8,957 nt of DNA. It comes from an uncultured Acetatifactor sp. (GTDB lineage Bacteria; Bacillota; Clostridia; Lachnospirales; Lachnospiraceae). Each line of letters begins with the position of its first letter. The stretch's first letter is position 1. Under the pieces are notes generated by a model, which was not told the origin of the DNA, did not search any database, and saw nothing but the letters and a program-made list of their open reading frames with translations. The stretch is taken from the NCBI GenBank assembly GCA_910584435.1, contig CAJUAP010000014.1:45498-54454 (forward strand), given 5' to 3'. The position numbers and the translations under genes are program-made. Positions 1-6,025 of this stretch are shown piece by piece.

Positions 1-351
1 CAAAGCAGCCGGGAGAGACCGTGTCAACAGGAAGAGCAAAGCAGTTATGAGAAGTCATGCTGGCAGGAAGAACGAAATAGTTACGTGGAACGACAGGAAA
101 AACAAAACAGCTGTGAAGCGCATAAATATGATGATATGTTACGGCTTCCCCATCATGTATCTGCAAACCATCCGCAGATGCCGCTCTTAGACAGGGCGGC
201 ACAATTTGCTCCTTTTGCAGCGCTGACAGGGTATGATGCTGTGGTCAGGGAAGCAGCATCATATCCTGTCGGGAAAGCTGCTCCGTCTGCAGATATATCT
301 GCAGATATATCTGTGGTATCGGAGGCAGCCGACTGCAGGAAGCAGAAGTAG
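1..351 (+). CDS. YolD-neighbourhood small protein, 3' part; atypical C-terminus
   Basis: The frame is open from the first base, so the true start lies left of the window; 116 residues are visible. A GTG at 85 could serve as a start but has no ribosome binding site, and the reading continues upstream in the same style. Visible residues 45-77 carry the block YDDMLRLPHHVS, HPQMPLLDRAAQFAPFAALTGYD. From memory, this block is typical of small Firmicute proteins encoded beside UV-repair (Y-family) DNA polymerases and usually followed by a YolD-like domain. Here, after GYDAVVREAA, no YolD domain follows in any plus frame. The protein ends in a short tail containing ADISADIS, encoded by a 12-bp direct repeat. 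The visible N-terminal part (residues 1-40) is built from degenerate Gln/Glu-rich repeats. The function is unknown; a link to DNA-damage response is only suggested by family context. It could be a truncated relic. Confidence 0.6.
   Translation, partial: QSSRERPCQQEEQSSYEKSCWQEERNSYVERQEKQNSCEAHKYDDMLRLPHHVSANHPQMPLLDRAAQFAPFAALTGYDAVVREAASYPVGKAAPSADISADISVVSEAADCRKQK
28..120 (+). repeat. degenerate in-frame Q-E-rich repeat, 3 units
   Basis: Three units start CAGGAA at 28, 64 and 94, with lengths of 36, 30 and 27 bases. They encode QEEQSSYE.., QEERNSYVER and QEKQNSCEA. Bases 1-27 (QSSRERPCQ) look like the end of an earlier unit. All units keep the reading frame of the surrounding gene. The array probably continues to the left of the window. 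Confidence 0.55.
286..313. repeat. 12-bp direct repeat forming a 20-bp palindrome
   Basis: GCAGATATATCT occurs twice in tandem (289-300 and 301-312). Because the unit is itself nearly self-complementary, bases 286-305 (TCTGCAGATATATCTGCAGA) form a perfect 20-bp palindrome. It lies inside the 3' end of the first gene and encodes ADISADIS. It may be a simple slippage product, or a protein-binding or cruciform site. No function can be assigned. Confidence 0.6.
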
Positions 352-384
352 TATCAGAGGATTGCTGCTGTATCTGCTTCCTGC
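335..384. terminator. 12-bp inverted repeat between convergent genes, possible terminator
   Basis: GCAGGAAGCAGA (335-346) is perfectly complementary to TCTGCTTCCTGC (373-384), with a 26-base loop. The TAG stop of the left gene (349-351) sits in the loop. The minus-strand gene stops at 390, five bases from the right arm. The position suits a shared bidirectional terminator. However, neither strand has a U-tract after the stem and the loop is long, so it is not a canonical intrinsic terminator. Confidence 0.35.
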
Positions 385-389
385 CGGAT

Positions 390-662
390 TTAAACATGCA
401 GCCGGGACAGCCGCCATTCATGGGCAAAGTAGTTATACCAGAGGCTGAATGTCTTCCGGGTGCCGTATACAAAGGCAGCACAGGAGAAGTTCACCCCTAT
501 CCGGTTACTGCCCTGATCCTCTGATAATACTTTATCTATGGTAACAGTGATAAGTTCTCCGGTTTTATCCCGGAACCGGAATTTCATTGGTGTAATTTTT
601 CCGTTTGTGTCGGTACAGGAAATCATCTGTACCGGAATGTCAACGCACAGAATGCTTTCCAA
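390..662 (-). CDS. conserved small hypothetical protein, 90 aa, TTG start
   Basis: This gene encodes 90 residues, beginning LESILCVDIPVQMISC (the first codon TTG is read as Met) and ending HEWRLSRLHV. The TTG at 662 is chosen because AGAAAGGGGG (678-669) lies six bases upstream. In addition, the in-frame ATGs at 737 and 713 fall inside the -35 and -10 boxes of the predicted promoter, so they would not be on the transcript. The protein has no signal peptide or membrane segment; it is compact, rich in beta-prone stretches, and has an aromatic-rich C-terminus (FSLWYNYFAHEW). From memory, similar proteins occur in Lachnospiraceae near YolD and Y-family polymerase genes, which fits the converging neighbour, but I can name no function. 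Likely a real gene: it has codon-like structure, a ribosome binding site and a promoter. Confidence 0.75.
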   Translation of the reverse strand: MESILCVDIPVQMISCTDTNGKITPMKFRFRDKTGELITVTIDKVLSEDQGSNRIGVNFSCAAFVYGTRKTFSLWYNYFAHEWRLSRLHV

Positions 663-708
663 GGAATGCCCCCTTTCTAAATGAAATTGTGTTATAAGTG
701 ACAGTATT

Positions 709-737
709 ATCATAACACGGCGAATGTATGTTTGCAA
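709..737 (-). promoter_or_regulatory. sigma-A-type promoter for the 90-aa minus-strand gene
   Basis: On the minus strand, a -35 box TTGCAA (737-732), a 17-base spacer and a -10 box TATGAT (714-709) are present. Transcription would begin near 702, giving a leader of about 40 bases before the ribosome binding site and TTG start. Confidence 0.65.
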
Positions 738-747
738 ATAGTAATGA

Positions 748-777
748 TTGGAAATTTGTGCTGTATTTTTATAAAAT
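748..777 (+). promoter_or_regulatory. candidate promoter for the 863-4776 operon
   Basis: TTGGAA (748-753) is followed by TATAAA (770-775, 16-base spacer) or TAAAAT (772-777, 18-base spacer). It lies about 85 bases before the ATG at 863 and points away from the minus-strand promoter, with the two -35 boxes 10 bases apart. The match is moderate. The leader between about 785 and 850 shows no clear hairpin. Confidence 0.4.
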
Positions 778-862
778 CTTAAGCTTTTATTTTATGAAAA
801 GTCGGGACTTTATCAGGGCGGCATGTTATCATAATCAAGAATATCAGGAAAAGGAGAGAGTT

Positions 863-2908
863 ATGCGAAGAGGAATTGCAGTGATAATTGCCATATTGCT
901 CAGTGTGTGCGGCTTGTGCACAGGCGGCTGGAAGATGATGGCATCCGCTGCTTCTGACGAGGCACAGACGGATACGTTTTCCGCTACGGTGGGCTTGCTG
1001 AAGCAGGAGAATAACAGTTATGTCATGCAGGTGACGGTGGAGAACAGAGGAAAAGATTTCTCGGGAACAGTGCAGGTGGTTTTCTCCGGAAGCGGTGACG
1101 GCAACTGCGCATATAATACGGAGCTGACGCTTCCGGCCCAGGGAAAGAAACAGTTTACGCTCACCGTAACGGAACAGGCGGTGAATACAGTGCGCGGCTT
1201 GTGTACACTGAACTTCCTGGATGAAAAGGGCAGAATACAGCAGTCTATTTCTCTGAGTAACATATTCGGCAATAAGACATCGGGTATGTCGGTGGGAATT
1301 TTGTCGGATGATTATGCAGGACTTACCTACCTGGACGCAGGGGGAAGGAGTCTTAATTTCCGCAGCGGTTCCTATCCCATAAAATTGAATGAATTGAACC
1401 AGGAAAATTTAAGCGGATATCTGGACGGACTGTATTTTCTGATTATTGACAGGTTTAATGTATCCACATTGGCGCAGGAGGATATTGAGGCCATTGAGGA
1501 CTGGGTGAAAGGCGGAGGCTGGCTGATCGTCGGCACCGGTGCATATGCGGAAGAGACGCTTTCCGGTTTCAGTGAGGATTTTATGGAAGTGGAGCTTTCA
1601 GGCGTCAGCAAACCGGGGGAGGCGAACGAGATATCTGTGGAAGCCGAAAAGTATGGAGCTTACTATGAGTACCAGTCGGCTGGAATTGATTTCTCACAAA
1701 TGGCAATAGCAGATCTGGATTATGACAAAAATGGGGTTTTCTATGAAGACACGGAGTTTCCAGGCATATGTGCCGCTGTGGGAGAGGGAGCGGTGTCCAT
1801 TTTGTTCCTTTCCCTGGGAGAGCCGGATATGTCGAAGCTGCAGACTTATTCAGTGCAGCGCCTGTATACGGAGACAATGTACCGTTCCAGCAGTTATAAT
1901 GTTTTTGATTCCTATTCGGATACGGATCGTGTGGGGCGGAGAGCGCTTGCCTTTATTGACAACAACAGCTCGAAGGTGGATTTTACATGGCTTGAAGTGC
2001 TGATAGGAATTTATGTGATACTTATCGGACCAATACTGTATCTGATTCTGCGCAAGTGTAAAAAAAGCGAATGGTATTGGGGCTGTGTACCCGTATTGGG
2101 AATTGTATTCATAGGGGGTGTATTCTTCTTCGGCCAGGGTGCCAGGGTAAATGAGACGAAAGTATACTCCGTTACTACCCAGCGGGGGGGAAGCAGCTGG
2201 GCGGATACTTATCTGCTGGCATACCACTCCGGGGTCAAGGAATGGAATGTGCGCCTGCAGGAAGATTATGAGGTGGCAGGCCCCGGATTGAACGGTTATT
2301 TAGGATACTATAATTCCAGTGCCGGCGACTATTATTATACCGTAAGTAATGACAGCCAGGGAATGTCCGTTGGAATTAAGCCCAGGGAAAATTTTGACAA
2401 TGGTTTTCTGTATGCGGGGAAGAGGGCGGAGAACAAAGGAACCTTTTCCGGTGCGGATATCCGGGTATCCGGTGTCAGAGGAAACGTCAGAGGGACGGTC
2501 AGAAATGATACAATCTGTGACCTGGCATATATGGCAGTCCGGTCTGAGGCTTATATGATGGTATTCTCGGATGTGAAGGCGGGGGAAACGCTGGATCTGC
2601 AGCAGGCAGTGAAGGACGGAAGATGCGTGTACCAGGATAGTGTCACTTATCTTGACAGTCTGCTGTATGATATGGTCGGCATTTATGGAAGGCAGCCCAA
2701 TACGGTATATGAACAGAATGATATGGCAGCGCTCCTGGTAGGTCTGGGTATTGCGGAAGGGGCCAGGCCTGCGGGCGGGGAACAGATTGCCATTGTAGGG
2801 CTTGTAAGGGAATATGATAAAGCGGCTGCAGGTAAATGTAGTGAAGTTTCCTATGGGTGTCTTTATTCTTATGTGAAAGGGGAGGTGGAAGACGATGCTG
2901 CAGATTGA
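863..2908 (+). CDS. membrane protein with GATase1-like extracytoplasmic domain, ABC-operon partner
   Basis: This gene encodes 681 residues. The ATG at 863 is chosen because AAGGAGAG (851-858) precedes it and a signal peptide starts there. The open frame back to 728 encodes unrelated residues. Residues 1-29 form a signal peptide (MRRG, a hydrophobic core, then ASA before the likely cleavage site). About residues 40-135 look like a CARDB/Ig-like beta domain. About residues 142-230 (MSVGILSDDYAGLTYLD, then YFLIIDRF and WVKGGGWLIVGTG) resemble the GATase1-like fold found in BatA- and Gld-associated proteins, with no evident catalytic Cys nucleophile. Two membrane helices follow (about 376-398 and 404-425), then a beta-rich C-terminal segment of about 250 residues that would again be outside. 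It overlaps the ATPase gene by 14 bases. It is probably an envelope component working with the ABC transporter; substrate and role are unknown. Confidence 0.85.
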   Translation: MRRGIAVIIAILLSVCGLCTGGWKMMASAASDEAQTDTFSATVGLLKQENNSYVMQVTVENRGKDFSGTVQVVFSGSGDGNCAYNTELTLPAQGKKQFTLTVTEQAVNTVRGLCTLNFLDEKGRIQQSISLSNIFGNKTSGMSVGILSDDYAGLTYLDAGGRSLNFRSGSYPIKLNELNQENLSGYLDGLYFLIIDRFNVSTLAQEDIEAIEDWVKGGGWLIVGTGAYAEETLSGFSEDFMEVELSGVSKPGEANEISVEAEKYGAYYEYQSAGIDFSQMAIADLDYDKNGVFYEDTEFPGICAAVGEGAVSILFLSLGEPDMSKLQTYSVQRLYTETMYRSSSYNVFDSYSDTDRVGRRALAFIDNNSSKVDFTWLEVLIGIYVILIGPILYLILRKCKKSEWYWGCVPVLGIVFIGGVFFFGQGARVNETKVYSVTTQRGGSSWADTYLLAYHSGVKEWNVRLQEDYEVAGPGLNGYLGYYNSSAGDYYYTVSNDSQGMSVGIKPRENFDNGFLYAGKRAENKGTFSGADIRVSGVRGNVRGTVRNDTICDLAYMAVRSEAYMMVFSDVKAGETLDLQQAVKDGRCVYQDSVTYLDSLLYDMVGIYGRQPNTVYEQNDMAALLVGLGIAEGARPAGGEQIAIVGLVREYDKAAAGKCSEVSYGCLYSYVKGEVEDDAAD

Positions 2909-3860
2909 CCATTTGTATAAGGATTACGGCAGATTTCGTGCTGTCAACGATTTATCGCTTCATATTCCCAAGGGAGACCTGTTTGGCTTCGTAGGTCCTA
3001 ACGGTGCGGGCAAGACCACCACCATCCGCATGGTGTGCGGACTGATGCTTCCCAGTGCCGGAAGCATTGTGATCAATGGTGTGAATGTGTCCGCAAATCA
3101 AAAGGAAATAAAGAAACAGATTGGTTATGTGCCGGATTTTTTCGGTGTATATGATAATTTAAAGGTGAGGGAGTATATGGATTTCTATGGTTCCATGTAC
3201 CGCATGAATTCTAAGGAGATTGCCGGAATATCGGATGATCTGCTGGAGCTGGTGAATCTCTCCGATAAGAAGGAGGTGTTCGTGGATACCCTTTCCAGGG
3301 GAATGAAGCAGAGACTCTGTGTGGCAAGGGCGCTGATTCATAATCCGGCGCTGCTTGTTCTGGATGAGCCGAATTCCGGGCTGGACCCCAGGGCAAGGGT
3401 GGAGATGAAGGAGCTTCTGCTGAACCTGAAGGGCATGGGCAAGACCATTGTAATCAGTTCCCATATTCTCTCAGAGCTGTCGGAGATGTGCAGCAGTATC
3501 GGGATTATGGATCACGGCAACCTGGTGGCTTCCGGCCCCATTGAAGATATTATGGAGGGAGTGCTGGAGAGCAACCGGCTGATTATTACTCTGGACGAAG
3601 GGCACGAGACCGCTGTGAGGATTGTAAATGAGCATACTAAAGTCAAGGTGGATTCTGTGGGAGAGCATGAGATTAAATTATCTCATAATATGACTAAGAA
3701 GGAAATTGCCGGGATGATCGGAATGATGATAGAAAATGATGTGCTGGTCACGGGCTTTCATAAGCAGGAGGGCAATCTTGAGACATTGTTTATGCAGGTG
3801 ACGAAAAGCAGCGAAACACAGGAGGGAGGGAAGGAACATGCGGCTGAATCCAATCGTTAA
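2895..3860 (+). CDS. ABC transporter ATP-binding protein
   Basis: This gene encodes 321 residues. It would be the cytoplasmic ATPase that powers the adjacent ABC-2-type permease. Visible motifs are Walker A GPNGAGKT (34-41), a Q-loop region with the variant IGYVPD (76-81), signature LSRGMKQR (133-140), Walker B LLVLDEP (153-159) with catalytic Glu158, D-loop SGLD (161-164) and switch His190. The ATPase core ends near residue 225. The remaining roughly 95 residues form the regulatory-type C-terminal extension common in CcmA-like ATPases. GGAGGTGG (2881-2888) lies six bases before the ATG. The start overlaps the upstream gene and the end overlaps the permease, so the three are likely translated together. 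All catalytic motifs are intact. The transported substrate cannot be inferred. Confidence 0.95.
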   Translation: MLQIDHLYKDYGRFRAVNDLSLHIPKGDLFGFVGPNGAGKTTTIRMVCGLMLPSAGSIVINGVNVSANQKEIKKQIGYVPDFFGVYDNLKVREYMDFYGSMYRMNSKEIAGISDDLLELVNLSDKKEVFVDTLSRGMKQRLCVARALIHNPALLVLDEPNSGLDPRARVEMKELLLNLKGMGKTIVISSHILSELSEMCSSIGIMDHGNLVASGPIEDIMEGVLESNRLIITLDEGHETAVRIVNEHTKVKVDSVGEHEIKLSHNMTKKEIAGMIGMMIENDVLVTGFHKQEGNLETLFMQVTKSSETQEGGKEHAAESNR

Positions 3861-4776
3861 AAAGGATGTGAAGGTGCAGTCCCGCAGTATGAAAATCTGC
3901 TGGGGAGTGTTTGCCTATGAGCTGATACTGGCGCTGGTCTTTTTCTTTGCTATGACAATCATTCAGCAGGAGAGCCGGTATTCTATGAACAATATTTACA
4001 GTGCTATGGTATGGCTTTATCCGGTGCTTGCGGTGACGCAGCTTGTGATTCTCGGAGTGGTGGTGCCGGTCAGGACGGCTTCCTCTATTTCAGGTGAAAA
4101 GGAACGGCAGACCTTTGATATTATGATGACAACCAGTATGACCCCCTTTTCCATTATCGCTGGGAAAGTAACCACGGCGATTGTGCAGAGTATGCTCTTT
4201 GTACTTGCCAGTATGCCGGTTATGGCGCTTTCCTTTATCATAGGGGGCATGTCCTGGGCGTATTTGTTCTGGTTCCTGGGGATTGCGCTGCTGGTGTCGC
4301 TTTTTGCCGCCAGTATTGGGATATTGTGTTCCGCTTTATGTAAGAAAAGTATCAGTGCGGTGATTATGTCATACGGATTCTATTTATTCTTTTTCATTGT
4401 TACCGTACTGCCTCTTATTGTGTATGAAATCATAGAAGCCGGCGCGTCCTGGAATATGAGCGGAACACAGTCGAATTATATCAGGGCGTGGTTATGTCTG
4501 TTTTTGATGCTGAATCCGATTGTGTATATTGTGGATTTTTTTGCTCATGTCATGATGGGAGAATCTTGGGCGGCTTCCATACTGGATTTGGTGAGTGCGA
4601 CACAGCCCCGGGGGCTGTTCCATTTTATTTCCAGCGGCTATGTATGGATGATATTATCCACGGTACTTTATCTTGCAATTTCGGCGCTGTTTCTCTTCCT
4701 GGCGGCCAGGCGCATTAATCCTGTGGGACGGCATGTGAGGAGGGCGGCGAAAAAGAGTGGCGGTAAGAGCAAATGA
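3838..4776 (+). CDS. ABC-2-type transporter permease
   Basis: This gene encodes 312 residues and would be the membrane subunit paired with the ATPase encoded immediately upstream. It overlaps the ATPase gene by 23 bases. GGAGGG (3825-3830) and AAGGA (3831-3835) precede the ATG. A short basic cytoplasmic N-terminus (MRLNPIVKKDVK) leads to a first helix at about 22-42 and a second at about 59-79. The loop after helix 2 carries ISGEKERQTFD (about 84-94), a motif characteristic of ABC-2 permeases that probably contacts the ATPase. Further hydrophobic segments lie near 111-133, 138-160, 170-192, 216-238 and 269-291. The C-terminus is strongly basic (RRINPVGRHVRRAAKKSGGKSK). The length is normal for the family. 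The gene is intact, and no terminator is obvious after it. Confidence 0.9.
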   Translation: MRLNPIVKKDVKVQSRSMKICWGVFAYELILALVFFFAMTIIQQESRYSMNNIYSAMVWLYPVLAVTQLVILGVVVPVRTASSISGEKERQTFDIMMTTSMTPFSIIAGKVTTAIVQSMLFVLASMPVMALSFIIGGMSWAYLFWFLGIALLVSLFAASIGILCSALCKKSISAVIMSYGFYLFFFIVTVLPLIVYEIIEAGASWNMSGTQSNYIRAWLCLFLMLNPIVYIVDFFAHVMMGESWAASILDLVSATQPRGLFHFISSGYVWMILSTVLYLAISALFLFLAARRINPVGRHVRRAAKKSGGKSK

Positions 4777-4863
4777 TGTGATGAAATGATGATATGAAAG
4801 CGAGCGAGGGGGTGCTGTTCACTTGCCGGTTCCGTGAGGCATTTTCAGGCATTGGAAAAGTAG

Positions 4864-4893
4864 TTGACATAGCGGTTAGTTGTTTTGGATTAT
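4864..4893 (+). promoter_or_regulatory. candidate promoter ahead of the glycosyltransferase-like block
   Basis: A perfect -35 box TTGACA (4864-4869) is followed after 18 bases by GATTAT (4888-4893, four of six matches). It lies in the 168-base gap between the permease and the pseudogene. It could drive the pseudogene and the intact membrane protein downstream independently of the ABC operon. Nothing else recognisable was found in 4777-4944. Confidence 0.45.
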
Positions 4894-4944
4894 GGATTCG
4901 GGGGTGAGATTCTGCAAAGAAAACCGGAAAAAAGAGTTCCATAA

Positions 4945-6025
4945 AGACAAAGTGCAAGAAAAAGGCTTAGAATAATATTATTATTAGGTGTGGTTGGCGC
5001 TATTGCTGTTTGGAATTCTTCTGCAGAAGCAAGATGGGATAGTGCATTTATATATAAATACATACACGGACTTAATATAACATCTTTATTTCATATGGAG
5101 TATCTGTCCTTTTGCAATCACATCAGCATGTCTTATATAGCGGCTGATTTGATGGCAGGAGTAGTCTTTGGCAATCTGAAGTTAGGAATGACACTATTAA
5201 ATATTGGCTTATATCTTGCAAGCGTGTGGTGCGTTTATCTTACATTGAGGCAGTATGCGAAGAGCGGTGATGGAGAGGCAGCGTTGTTCAGTGCAATTTA
5301 TGCTTGTTCCCCGTTTCTGATGGGGTTGGTTAATTATAACTATTGGGATTATTGGGTCATTGTTCTATTACCGATTATATTGTATTTTGCATATTGTTGG
5401 GTTGACTGTTTTGGAAAACAGGATGCTGAAATACAGTATAGCTGTTGTATTAATAGGGATAATGCTGATTTCAAATTACAGAACGGTGGATCCGGTTACG
5501 CTGCATTTGTTTGAAAAACATGATGTAGGAGAGACAGTCATTATCAGTACAACAAGATGAGAATATCTTAGCGATTCCATTGTTTATAATCAACAATATA
5601 TGTGTCTTGATAAGGCGTTGAATAAGGCATTGGAGGATTGTGTTTCTAAGGAAGACACGGTGATATGTTTTCCAACATTGCATGGCAACAGCTGGTTCTT
5701 TGACGGAAGCGGAGATTGGGATTATGGGGTAGCCGGTACATTTGTAAAAAGGGAATATTGGGATTTAAGAGGAAGAAAGAGAACAGTATATGAGACGGAT
5801 GATTGCATATCTATATCAATATTTCAATTGTTGGAACAAAGCAATCTAAAGGAAATCATAGGAGATAAGAATGGATATTATTTTTATCTTCCTGGAGTGG
5901 GAGATGTCATATATAAGAGCATAGTAGAAAATATGTGTCTGATGGAAGAGAAAATTTTTGAATATGCAGGATGGAAAATATATAGGGTTCAATTTTCCAA
6001 CAGAGAGGAGAATAGCGGATTATGA
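4945..6025 (+). pseudogene. degraded GT-C-like polytopic membrane protein (probable glycosyltransferase)
   Basis: Three open pieces look like parts of one former gene. Piece 1 (frame 1, 4945-about 5395) has a basic start, a membrane helix (LRIILLLGVVGAIAVW), then ARWDSAFIYKYIHGLNI and further hydrophobic segments up to LLPIILYFAY. Piece 2 (frame 2, about 5396-5557) has one helix, then SNYRTVDPVTLHLFEK. A TGA at 5558-5560 interrupts the frame. Piece 3 (same frame, 5561-6025) is a soluble tail (EYLSDSIVYNQQYM to GWKIYRVQF). From memory, this order matches a larger Lachnospiraceae membrane protein. The few helices left imply that a central part was deleted at the frame switch near 5395. Frame 1 runs on without homology to a stop at 5512-5514. 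No start with a ribosome binding site is visible; a TAA at 4942-4944 closes the frame upstream. The stop overlaps the next ATG as ATGA. Confidence 0.75.

Noticed and set aside
728..862. N-terminal extension of the 681-aa protein to an ATG at 728
   Set aside because: The extension has no ribosome binding site, covers the predicted promoter, and would bury the signal peptide that starts at the ATG at 863, which has AAGGAGAG upstream.
4794..4907. 37-codon open frame (MKASEGVLFTCRF..) between the permease and the pseudogene
   Set aside because: No ribosome binding site, no recognisable motif, and it overlaps the promoter candidate; most likely chance.
5558..5560. In-frame TGA as a selenocysteine codon or programmed recoding
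   Set aside because: The same gene also has a frame switch, an apparent internal deletion and no clear start, so simple decay explains it better; no conserved redox context surrounds the TGA.
5600..6025. 141-codon open frame as an independent gene
   Set aside because: Its ATG has no ribosome binding site, and the reading continues sensibly upstream across the TGA (EYLSDSIVYNQQYM), so it looks like the tail of the broken upstream gene.
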